DNA from: Spinacia oleracea
Lineage: Eukaryota; Streptophyta; Magnoliopsida; Caryophyllales; Amaranthaceae
Length of the DNA: 64,000 bases
Assembly (NCBI RefSeq): GCF_020520425.1
Contig: NC_079488.1
Location: 90,935,285-90,999,284 of the forward strand
Direction of reading: 5' to 3'
A program made the position numbers and the translations under genes. Within the stretch, counting starts at the first letter, position 1. Each line of letters starts with the position of its first letter. Under the pieces are notes generated by a model, which saw only the letters and a program-made list of their open reading frames with translations, did no database searches and was not told the DNA's origin. Shown here in pieces: positions 1-14,664 of the stretch.

Positions 1-2230
1 CGTGCTCGTGAGCATCCGCACACCAGCAACCCAACACGTCGGCTTCCCTTGCCACGTACGTCACCCAGCCAAGGGAGAAGCACTAGCAGCAACTCGCGGG
101 TTGCCGCACTGCTTCTCCTCCTCTCTTTTTTCGTCCGGTTGTTCGACCACCACCACCCTACGTCACCGTGCCCGTCTCGTAGCCGGCCGGTGAGACTCTC
201 TTCTTCCTACTCTCTCCTCTATTTAATTATTGTTTTTAAATTATGATTAGTATGATGATTATTATTTAATTGATTTTGGGATTGAGTTTATGGATGATTA
301 AATTATGAATTTTGATGATTGGATGTGGATATTGGAAGTATTTAAAAGAGTGTTAATTTTCAGTTTGGTTTAAAATATTAAAGCATAGATTTTAATGAGT
401 TTTAAGGGTTTCAATTATAAATTATGATTAGGGTTTTAACTAAAATTATATGATTGATTGATTAGCATAATTAGACGTTATTTTTAATTATGATAATCGA
501 TTATAATTTTCAGATTGGTTTATGAACTTTAAAGAGTTGATTTTAACGGTTTTTATGCATGAAAAAATTGATGTTCATGCTAGGATTTTAAGTAATTAAC
601 TTGAATTATACGTAAATAAAAATTAATTACTAATTAATTAAGACGATTTAAAGTTAAAATATGTTGCTGGAAATTTAATGAACATGATAATTGATTAAGG
701 ATATTTATTTTATGATAGGAGGGGGCTTTTAATTAAGTTGAGTTGAATCACAAAGTGGCCCCAATACTTAGGTACACAAGGTACGTACAAGTCTAGGGCA
801 ACCCGATTTATTCATGTGAATATATGTTATGTTTATGATGTTGTGATTCATGTTTACTTGGATTATAGATTCATGTTTGAGTATGTGAGCAAGCATGTTA
901 TTATGATTTTATGTTTGTTGAATTTAACTAGCAAGCATGTTGTCCAAGTATGATTTATGCATGAACGGTTTTACGCATGCAAGGAGTTTTATTTATGCTT
1001 TGTACGTGAGGTCAAGCATGTTGAAAAATTTATTTATTACTAAGTACATAATGTCTATCATTCAAAGAGCCTAAGTTATTTATGCCTCGTAGCACAAACC
1101 ACATGTACTTCGGTTATGCAAGGTACACAGTTACAGAGTTATTTGAGAAGGTGAAATGAATTAGGAGTTATTGCATAGTGCACAACCTTAGTGTTGCCCA
1201 TGTCAAAGCCAATCATTAACGTTAGTCTTTTATTTCATAGTTGAGGTTGTTAGGTAACTAGCTGCAGAGGTGCAAAACCTAGCAGAGACTAGGCAGAATC
1301 CAAACAATGACCATGTTGGGGAAATGTTCAAGAAAGTAGCCCAGAGTAAGCTTCCGTTGTACCAAGGGGAGTCTGACCACAATGTACTGGAGAAATGGCT
1401 AAGAGAATTTGATAAGCTAATTATTGATGTGGACTGCCCATAAAACCTTATGATGAATAGTGTTGTATATTACCTTAGGAATAAAGTTGATTTATGGTGG
1501 CTTTAAAAGTGTAAGGGCTTGAGAGTTGAGAGATAAGTTATCCCAACTTGTTTTGAATTAAGTAAAGTGTTATCCAAAATGGATAAATGATTGAATTGAG
1601 GATACCATGCATTCAAGTAGTAGAGTTGAGATTTCTCATACCCATTAGACCTAATGTCAGTCCATTTCTAGAGGGATCCGACTTTTTATTGGTTGGCCAG
1701 GTTCAAAGCCAAGATTGACTGTGAGAAATAGAAAGTTCATTTGAGATCAAATTTGGGTAAAGTGGAATTATATCGTTGCTTTGGTAAGCCTAGGAGTGTA
1801 GGAATCATTTCAGCCATAAAGTTAGTGAAGCTAATTAGTAAAGGAAACCCTGTATTTATGTGCAATGTGAGAGACCTCGAAAGCGAAACTAAGGTTAAGT
1901 CAGAGGACATTGCAGTTGTGAATGAGTTTTTAGATGTATTTCCGGAGAAGATCTGGAAATGCCTCCGAATAGACCTATCGATTTTACTACAGACTTAGTA
2001 CTGGAACTGCATCTACTTCGAAAGCTCCGTATCGAATGACTCCAGCAGAAATGAGTGAGTTGAGGGGTCAATTGAAAGACTTGTTGGATAAGGGTTATAT
2101 TAGACCAAGTACATCACTATGGGGAACACCAATTCTGTTTGTGAAGAAGAACACCAAAAGTGTGAGACTATGTATAGATTACAGAGAGCTCAATAAAGTT
2201 ACAATAAAAAACACGTATTTTTTTACCTAG
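1..2230 (+). mobile_element. Degraded Ty3/gypsy chromovirus fragment (Tekay/Del-like)
   Basis: The stretch carries broken remnants of one gypsy polyprotein in the order gag, protease-RT linker, RT. At about 1263-1510 a gag-like translation includes LPLYQGESDH and later YYLRNKVDLWW, with a stop between them. At 1850-2000 the linker motif VNEFLDVFPE is seen, and at 2036-2227 the reverse transcriptase start ([25 protein letters not shown]). The RT ends abruptly near 2230, before the catalytic YxDD box. AT-rich sequence at 1-1200 with a GC-rich patch in the first 200 bases probably represents LTR or leader, but no LTR boundary could be set because the window starts inside the element. Family assignment rests on these motifs only. 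Confidence 0.75.
2036..2230 (+). pseudogene. Gypsy reverse transcriptase N-terminal fragment
   Basis: A 64-codon open stretch matches the beginning of Ty3/gypsy reverse transcriptase: [20 protein letters not shown], then [12 protein letters not shown] and [16 protein letters not shown]. These are conserved fingers-domain motifs of chromovirus RT. It lacks the palm domain and catalytic aspartates, and an upstream in-frame partner is separated by frameshifts, so it is not functional. Sequence after 2230 shows no RT similarity. Confidence 0.8.
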
Positions 2231-2651
2231 GATAGACAACCGGTTTATACGACACATAATAGTTCATTGTATATTTATATGTGTGAGCATGTTGTACATA
2301 CCATAATGCACATCATGCCTTTAGAAGTTACTCTTTGGGGTGAAAATTGAAAATCTATACTACATTTGAAAAGAGTGGAAAAATTAAGGAAAGAAAAGTG
2401 ACCAAAGAGAAGAGGGGGTTGCTCTCTCATCATCGTCGTCACCTTCTTCATCATCACCTCTTCAAATTTCCCAGATTATTATCATTCACCCCCAATTTTA
2501 TTCAACAATGCCCTAATTTCACACACCTCTCTAAAAATCAAAATTAATATTCTAAATCATGTCCGCCATTTACAACCCATAAGCTTACCTCATCTTCTTC
2601 CTTCTCTCTCCTCAATCCCAATTTCGTATTCCAATTTTTGGGGCGAAAATT
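2231..2651 (+). promoter_or_regulatory. Promoter and 5' UTR region of the CK2 beta gene
   Basis: Between the end of the gypsy remnant and the first ATG of the CK2 beta gene lie about 420 bases without a credible coding region. The last 200 bases are rich in C and T (cttcttccttctctctcctc near 2593), as is common in plant 5' leaders. This is inferred to hold the core promoter and 5' UTR; no clear TATA box or start site could be assigned. Confidence 0.35.
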
Positions 2652-7201
<4,550 letters not shown>

Positions 7202-8035
7202 TTGATGCCAGCATTTTATGCTGCATCTCACAATGCCGAAAAACCCACTGCTTAGCAGTGTTCTGCGTTTTGTTTTTTTTTTCCTTATCGAGTAAATATG
7301 CTTCAAATTTTCCAGGTAAAATGCAGTGGCTTTTGCAAATTCACAAATGAACTTTTAGAGAAGTTCTATGTACAATGGCTAAAGCCACATTCAAAGTTGT
7401 TAGTGACAGTGTGCATGTAATTTTTATTTTTATATTTTTATTGATAATCAGTTAGTTTCACATTTGTTGTCTCCCACCTTTCTTAGTATTGTAGCCTTTG
7501 ATCATCATCCTGCATTTTTTACTTGGGAATCATCAGTACCAATGGAATTCTACAGTGTATATTAGCAATTTTTCTGAGATCGGACATACGGAAAATTGTT
7601 CAAATTGCTGTTCGTGTAAGGATTTTTTGGTTTCAACATCTTAAAAAAATTCATTTTTGTTTTTTAATGCCTTAGTTAGATTATATATTATTGGGTGATG
7701 ATAAAGGTCGTATGTTGTGACAATCTTAAGTTGATGCAATTTGTAGAAAATGATGCATGGTCTTACTCTAGATTTCTCATAAGTCACATGTTGTGTCATA
7801 CTAGGAGTCTACTACTTTGCTGTTTTTACTTTTAATGTTTTGTAGTGATCCTAGCTAGTTTTGCCTCTAGCATCAACAAACATTTTTTCCTAATGTGAAG
7901 TTCAACATTAGGGTTAGTTACTCCTTGAGTGATAGCCGTTTGTAAGACAAAAAAGAAAAACACTAAAATATAAATCGAAAACTCTGGACGGAAATTTCCA
8001 AGAGAAACCAAAATTGAATCTTTGATCTTTCTACA
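7202..8035. other. 3' UTR of CK2 beta and spacer, possible LTR remnant
   Basis: The stretch after the CK2 beta stop contains no credible gene and is AT-rich. The first few hundred bases presumably hold the 3' UTR. The end of the stretch, up to ctaca at 8035, must be the end of a copia 5' LTR because a primer binding site follows directly; the LTR's own start could not be located. Confidence 0.4.
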
Positions 8036-8047
8036 TGGTATCAGAGC
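8036..8047 (+). other. Retrotransposon primer binding site (initiator tRNA-Met)
   Basis: tggtatcagagc is the standard plant copia primer binding site, complementary to the 3' end of initiator tRNA-Met. It directly follows ...ctaca, the expected CA end of a 5' LTR. Confidence 0.85.
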
Positions 8048-8659
8048 ACAGTCTGTATGATCTTAGAAAAAGAAAGTTCAAAGATTTAAAAACGAACCAA
8101 AAGCTTTAACAAATCTCTCAACTTCCTGCTCTAACAAAATTGAGATGGGAGAAACACAAAACCAAGCACTAAACCCTTACAAAGACCCTATTTTCATTGT
8201 TATCAATGAAAGTGCTTCAACAACTCTGAAGTATTGTTTTTGATGGAAACAACTTCCTGAACTGGACTAGAAGTATAAGAATAGCTCTTGGAGTGAAGAA
8301 CAAACTGGCTTTCCTTGATGGGAAACATCCTAAACCTAAGGACGGTGAGGATGATATCAAAAAATTGATCAGATGTGACTGCATGGTCAGATCATGGTTC
8401 TTGGCTACTATGAAGCCTGAAATTGCACGCAGCCTAGTATGTATGTAGTTTACTAAGAATCTTTGGGTTGAGATAGTAGAGAGATATGACCAAACAAGTG
8501 CACCTCAGTTGTTTTAACTCAAGAAAGATCTCGGGGAATTTCACCAGAATAACTTGAACATTGGAGAGTACTATTGCAAACTAAAGGAATTGTGGGATCA
8601 GAATCAGAACCGGAGGAGATACCTAAGGGCCATTGTGGAGACATGATCAAATGTACTTG

Positions 8660-10360
8660 TGACAAGCGACATTTATATCGCTCTAAACCTTTATTTTCTT
8701 ATCATTTTCTTCTAGTTTTCGTTCTTATTTCTTCTTTTATTTCATGATTTTACTTATATTTTAATTTAATTGAATTCGTAATGATTCTTAGTTTAGCTCG
8801 TTTTCCCTTAGTTTTTATTCGTGTATATTATATTTTGTAGGAATTTGGACAGAGTTAGAAGGGGAAAAGGAAATTCAAGCCTATGGTGCGCCTGCGCATA
8901 GTTGTAAGTGACCGCACGAGCTTGCATAAGGAGATTTCAGCAGTATTGAGTATTGACATTTGCAGAAGGGTGCGCCCGCAACCATGTCGGTGAACCAGCA
9001 CAAAATCGAAAAAAGTTACAGGAACTTTTGAAAAATCTCATTTTCAGCTTTCCAGAGAGGTACGCCCGCACCCCCTATTGGTGCGCCCGCACCAGCCTCT
9101 TTAGCTGTTTTTGGAGATGCTATTGCGCCCTCAATGCGCCTCATCGACTCAGAGGCGTGCGCCCGCACCCATTATGGTGAGCCCGCACCTTCGTCGTCAT
9201 TTTGGATTGCTGATTTTCTCTCACTCATCGGTGCGCCCGCACCCGTTTGTAGTGTGCCCTCGAAGACCCAGAGTGTGCGCCCGCACCCCTTTGGCGTTCC
9301 CGCACCAACGTCCGGATTTCTTATTCTTTAGTTTATTTTTGTCTTTTTTAGGAAAGAGTACAAATACTTCTTTTTCCCCAAATTTTCAGGGGCATTCTAT
9401 TTTTGTTTTAATTTTCAGAATTCCTAGAAATTTTAGAGAGAGAAACACTTAGCCTTAGGGTTATTGCATTTGAAGATCAATTCCAAGTGTAGAATTCATT
9501 GAAGCTTCTAGTAAATTTCTTTCTCCTTAATCTTGTCCTTTCAATTTGCTCTTGATTTTGTTCTCTTTGTTATTATTGTTGATTTCCTTCATACTTAGAA
9601 TACTCTAAAAACATGTTTGTTTGATTTTGTTGATTTCAATTTCTTTTTTAATTAATTAGCATGCTTCATTTTTTGATTTTAATACCTAGATTGCTTTCTA
9701 TTTCTATGGCTCTTGAGTAATATCTTGCTAGGGGTAGGGGTGAAGTTTGGGTAGTAATTGGGATATTAGAGGGGAATTCATGATAATGTTGTGATTAAAT
9801 TGTGATTTGGTGACTAGGATTTCCATGTGTTGCTAGACTAGTAATTGCAAATGCTATTTCTAGTTGGTTGATTGGAATGTTTTATGCTAGTTTGTCAAAA
9901 GATTGAAGATTAGTATTGGCATATGGGTTGAACTTGTTATTTGTGGTGAGTTTCTCTAGTCTTGGGGTTATGCGAAAGCTTTCCATCGGGATTAGATGAC
10001 TAAGGCATTTAATTCGAGAGGTGTCAAGTGCTAAATTCTTGGTTTTCCCCCTCTTTACCATTTCCTTGCAATGTTGAATGTTAGAGTCCTTCGCCTTATC
10101 CTAGTGAACCCTTGGCGAATCCCCACTCCCCTAGTTTAATTCCTTCTTGATTCTCCTATTAAGTAGTTGTAGAATTGTTAGCTTGTTACGAACCTAATTT
10201 CTTTTCCTTCTAAACTAGCTTGAACTTGTTGAACATACTCACTGTTCTTTTGGGACGATCCCGAAACTTGTCACTATAACCAATATAGTGTGTAGGCTAG
10301 GTGTTTTAAATTTTTTTTTGATTGGATGGTTATTGTTAACGACGAGAAAATCTCCTATCA
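8660..10360 (+). mobile_element. Solo LTR-like insertion in copia gag
   Basis: A 1,701-bp sequence starts TGACAAGCGAC and ends CTCCTATCA, the TG...CA ends of an LTR. It is flanked by acttg (8655-8659) and acctg (10361-10365), a 5-bp target duplication with one change. Excising it joins the copia gag codons in frame (AAA TGT ACT TGC AAT). It has no coding capacity and no second LTR, so a solo LTR of a long-LTR element (Tat/Athila-like in style) is the simplest reading. At 8885-9310 it holds about eight GTGCGCCCGCACC-type repeats. Confidence 0.75.
8885..9310. repeat. Dispersed array of GTGCGCCCGCACC units
   Basis: Seven to eight copies or near-copies of gtgcgcccgcacc occur at about 8887, 8968, 9061, 9080, 9156, 9176, 9231 and 9274, separated by unequal AT-richer spacers. 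Each unit has GTGC/GCAC arms around a GCCC loop. The stretch is far more GC-rich than the surrounding element. Confidence 0.8.
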
Positions 10361-10999
10361 ACCTGCAATGTAGTTAAGAAGATACTAGAGATGGAAGCAA
10401 CCACCAAACTCATGAAGTTTCTTATGGGACTCAACCCTGGGTATGATCAATCGAAGACAAACATCCTAAGTATGGAACCTCTCTTACATGTGAACAAAGC
10501 ATACACTATGTTATTACAGGTTAAGAAACAAAAACAGATCACAGGGAGATTTCAATGGGAAAAGAGATGAGTGCCTTGGCTGCAAATAGATATACTCAAA
10601 TCCCAGGGCCGCTTCAGAACTTCCAGATGAAGGATTACAAGAAAACGAGGCTTGAAAAGGATGCTAAGAAGTGTGAGCATTGTGGCATAAGAGGTCATGT
10701 GAGGGAATAATGTTTTAAACTTACGGGATATCCTATTTGGTTCAAAAATCCGAAAGGGAAAGGCTCTACAAGGCAAGCTGCAAATGTTGAGAAGCAAGAA
10801 AATGAGGCAACTGAGAAAACACAATTGCATTTCAACAGTCAAGGTGAAGGAAGTGGTAAGAAATATGACATCAACTTTATTTCCTCTGTTGTTCAAGAAG
10901 TGATGAAGGCCATGGGAGCAAACCAGATGGAGTACATCAACTAATTTGCAGGTAAAACCACTCTGTCAAATATTGTGTCTATTAAAAAGAATTATGATT

Positions 11000-11716
11000 T
11001 CAACATATGGATTGTAGATTCAGGAGCAAGTGATCAATGTCTGGAAATATAAGTATTTTCAGTAATATAAGACCTCTAAGAGGTATGATTGAAATTGGTA
11101 TGCCTGATGGTAGGATCAAGGAAGTGAAAGAATTTGGAGATGTGATCATATCTGCTGAGATATTGCTGAAAAATGTTTTTCTTGTATATGATTTCAAACA
11201 CAATCTCTTGTTCGTAGGCAAATTATTACATGCCAATAAATTGTTGAAATTTATTTTTGATAAGGATGGATATTCTTTACAGGACCTTTCCACTAAGCGG
11301 ATTTTGGTTAGTGGAAAGAGTGAGAACGATCTCTTTAAGTTGGTGATGGAGAAAAAGAGAAAGGAGGAAGGAATAAAAAAGTGATGGCAGCAGAAGCTCA
11401 GAACAATGATCATGACAAGGAATTTACTAGTGCAAAGGAATTAGGATTAATTCATGCTAGACTAGGAAATGTTTCTTTGTCAAAAATTAAACATTCAGAT
11501 TTTAACAGTTGTAAGAATTTGAAGAGATACTTTTGTGACACTTGTTCTGTAGTCAAGTACTCAAGCTACTGGATGAGACGACAGTTCAAAAACACTCTTC
11601 AAGAGTTTAATAATATCTCATCAATGTTGAGATATTCATATGCAAAACTTAAAGGGCTAGCTGTTAAGAACACCGTGTACAAGTTCTTCAGGAACTTTTC
11701 TTATATATTTGCATGA
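11000..11716 (+). pseudogene. Copia protease and integrase zinc-domain remnant
   Basis: The translation begins with the aspartic protease motif WIVDSGASDQ (around 11012-11040) and continues through the protease fold (LKNVFLVYDFKHNLLFVGKL). From about 11381 an integrase N-terminal zinc domain is recognisable (IHARLGNVSLSKIKH...CKNLKRYFCDTC) in a different frame. Sequence similarity ends about 11700. Frameshifts separate the parts. Confidence 0.8.
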
Positions 11717-12419
11717 TTCATAACATGTTATTAAATCAATATAATATATTTCTTTTGCAACTACTAGCCCAATGAAGCAAGAATCTCCTCTTATAAATTT
11801 CCATAAAGTTGCAAATGAATCTTACCGTTCTTTGGATGCATATGCATACACAACATCATAATAGTTCTGAAACATGTAATATGAAATTATAACTGGATAA
11901 ATCAAAATCATATCATGATAAAACATAAAACAAAGTAAATGTAAGGTGAATGGTGCATTCACCTATAATGGATATCCACATTACAATATATTTATAACAA
12001 AATCGTTTTTTTTATAATAAACATGCTGACATCAACATGACGTCAACACTCGCGCCAACATGACTACCAATAAGGATCCAACAAAGTGATTTTACTGTAA
12101 GGCGGTCTTACGCAAAAAATGCCAAATTATAAATGCCGTTTTGTAAACGTAGACCCGGAATAAATAATTTAATTTGCTTCTTTAAAATAAAAATAAAAAT
12201 GGCAAGTTAAAATAAAATTAGAAAAGGAAAAGTGGCCAAGAAAAGTGCAAGATATGACGACTCCTCCAGGTCATCCAAGGTTATCACTTTCCCATATAAG
12301 TAGCAGATTATTATGAATTTAATCCTCAAATTATGTCATCTAATCCAATATGATTGTACATACGTACATTCCACGAAGCGTCCTCGTTCCTGCCCATTCA
12401 TCATTATCTTCTAGATCAA
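11717..12419. other. Intergenic AT-rich DNA with a lone foldback arm
   Basis: No gene is visible. The only notable element is taaggcggtcttacgc within 12083-12119, preceded by caaagtg; this matches one end of the foldback element at 52231-52685. Confidence 0.4.
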
Positions 12420-12814
12420 GGTCCTGTTCAGTAAATTCGCATTGGCGATAACTGTTAGCGGTTGATTAGCGGGTAACTGATTAGAGTAATGGGTAGTGGC
12501 GAATAGTAGCGTGTAACGTTAGATGTTAAAGTAGCGGATAACTAGTATGCATGTTCGATAAAAATGTTGGTTGATATTGTAAATCAGAACTACTCCGTAT
12601 ATATATATTGGTTAAAACCACTACTATGTACTTATAAATACAAACGCTACCCGCTACCTTCGTATGTTACTAATTTTAAAGTTAGACAAAAGCTACCCAA
12701 CCTCTACCGCTACCTAAACCACTATCTTGTTAAACATTTACGAATTTCACAAGTAGTGTCTTAACTATGCAAAAACGTTACCCGCTGCCTTAAACACTAC
12801 CACCGAACACGCCC
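12420..12814. repeat. hAT-like foldback MITE
   Basis: About 395 bases begin ggtcctgttcag and end ccgaacacgccc, imperfect inverted repeats of the AGGGCGTGTTCGG type seen in plant hAT MITEs. Internal words such as tagcgg and ccgcta on opposite halves form further inverted pairing. No convincing 8-bp target duplication was found, so the boundaries are approximate. Confidence 0.45.
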
Positions 12815-14664
12815 TAACATACGCTTTAATTGGCCAACACTTTGTCTAGTGGCAAACATCGAGTGACTATATATTTTATGTTATATGCATGTTTAAATTC
12901 CACCCTTTCTCATTTGTGATTTGTAGTATTCTTGTACCTAAATCAACTTCCATAACTAATCAATAAATATTGTCTTTGTTTGAGTTCGAATGGTGTCAAT
13001 TTATACACCCATAGGCCATAGCACTACTAAATTTAGTTAGCCATTCTACTTCTATTAGCATCTCTACTTTGTGGCTTTGTGCCTTGGTTGATGTTACATT
13101 GTTACTCCTTTCCTCCCATCACTCACCTATTCACATCACATAGTCACATGTGATCGGAGGTCATTTTCAAGGAATACAGTTAATATGCCATTATTATCTC
13201 TTTTTTTTTTTTATATATATTTTTTTTTATAATTAGACGCTTTTATCATATTTACGCTTTTTTTTAAAGTCTATCCCAAAAAAAATAATCATTAAAGTAA
13301 AAATATTGTAACATTTTATATGCATTGCACAGTGTAAAAAGTGAGTTAAGACTCTTATCAATTATCTTAAACACATAAGGAATATTCGAGAGAACTTCCA
13401 TATTCTTACACTTTGTCTGCATTATACAGTAGTTCAATAAGTTATTTAAGACTCTTATCAATCAATGTAACAATATAAGGATATTCAAGAGAACTTCCAT
13501 GACCTCCATCAACTTTTATGCGCAGTATATATATAACAATAAACTATTATTTTTTTATCTCAATATAGCAACTTACTATTTTTAGGTATCCACATTAAAA
13601 TAAAAAATGTTCATGAATGAGTTAGATGACAGAGGTTTCAAACCATAAATATCCACTCACTACCTTCTATAGCATGTACTATTTCCAAGGCATGACACCC
13701 TATTAATTATCTCCAACACAAGGAACTTTAGAGGAAAAAAAAATCACGTCTTCCTCCTATGTAGCCTTTGATCTCTAAATACCTCACTATTATTATCTGA
13801 TACTTTCAACAATTTACTCTAATACGAGTCACATGATAGAGGTTTAATAAACCAAAAATATCAACTTACCACCTTTTTAGAGTGTGTATAATTAGCAAGA
13901 TGTGACATATTCTGATCCCATACTTACAATTGTGAAAATTATATCAAATACTCGTCCAATAATACAGTGGGACTATATGTCTAAAAAACACAATGAATGT
14001 TCACTTTACCTCAAATTGACCTAGGCATCATCATAAGTTCATAACTCATTGGTCAAGGAGTGCAATAGAAAATGTAGCAAAAACTTGTACATAATTTGAC
14101 CAAACACTTCGCTCATTCTAGATCATCAATTCTTGCATAATTAGCAAAATATTGATCAACTTGGACAATAAAATAAACTTATACTATAAGTTGACACGTG
14201 TCACTCAAGTAATAGATAGATGGCAAAATAGTAAATAGATGAAAAGACCAAGTACAAGACTAGGAAAAAGAAATGGCATCCATTCCCAACATGAGCATGA
14301 CCTCTGATTTCAAAAAATACCCAAAAAAATATTGCACTGATTTTCTCTCTCTACCTCTCTTTCTCTCTCTAAAATTAGGAAGAACTGAACGAAGAAAGCG
14401 CAGATAATAATTTCTTTCCCCCAAAAACGGCATCATATCCCTTTACCCTCCTTACCACTGAGCTTCAAATTTCATCCCTCCCAAAACACAAAAACTAAAA
14501 AATAAAAAAACTAAAAAAATTAGTAAGAACAAAAGTAATAATTTTTACAAGAAAAGAAAGAAATTTTGGAAGTAGTAGTGAAGAACTTTTAGAAAGTTTT
14601 TTTTTTTTTTCGTAGATTTTTTTCCTGGGGTTTGTGTAATTTCTGGGTTTGATTCCATATGTAA
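12815..14664. other. Intergenic spacer and 5' region of the MORN gene
   Basis: Apart from the duplication at 13316-13511, nothing coding is visible. The last 330 bases contain a CT-rich tract (tctctctctacctctctttc near 14344) typical of plant core promoters and leaders, followed by an A-rich leader up to the ATG at 14665. Confidence 0.4.
13316..13511. repeat. Imperfect tandem duplication, about 110 bp
   Basis: The words aagactcttatcaat, ataaggatattc/ataaggaatattc and gagagaacttccat recur once, at about 13350-13402 and 13450-13502. This is an old local duplication in AT-rich spacer. Confidence 0.6.

Larger units (their letters stand above)
8145..10940 (+). pseudogene. Copia gag remnant with zinc knuckle, interrupted
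   Basis: Translated pieces match the gag polyprotein of copia elements: an N-terminal NPYKDP motif, then NNFLNWTRSIRIALGVKNKL and DGKHPKPKDGEDDIKKLIRC, then ELWDQ, and after the solo LTR LMKFLMGLNPGYDQ. A CCHC knuckle is visible near 10671 (CEHCGIRGHV...CFKLTGYP) although the sequence gaataa puts a stop inside it. Several stops and one early frameshift (near 8230) show it is inactive. Confidence 0.8.
8036..11716 (+). mobile_element. Degraded Ty1/copia retrotransposon, split by a solo LTR
   Basis: A primer binding site is followed by gag (from about 8145), a CCHC knuckle, protease and the integrase zinc domain in the copia order. Stops and frameshifts break it at many points. Gag is interrupted after codons for KCTC by the insertion at 8660-10360 and resumes as NVVKKILEMEATTKLMKFLM; removing the insert and one target copy restores the reading frame locally. 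The element ends in integrase near 11716, so RT, RNase H and the 3' LTR are missing. It is a dead, truncated copy. Confidence 0.85.

Noticed and set aside
8885-9310. CRISPR-like array
   Set aside because: Units are short, unequal, and spaced irregularly inside an LTR in a plant nuclear genome.
9111-9452. 113-aa open frame rich in Arg-Pro-His
   Set aside because: It is the translation of the GTGCGCCCGCACC array in a solo LTR, with no protein similarity.
11000-11413. 137-aa antisense open frame
   Set aside because: Opposite strand of the copia protease remnant; low-complexity Leu/Ser composition and no domain.
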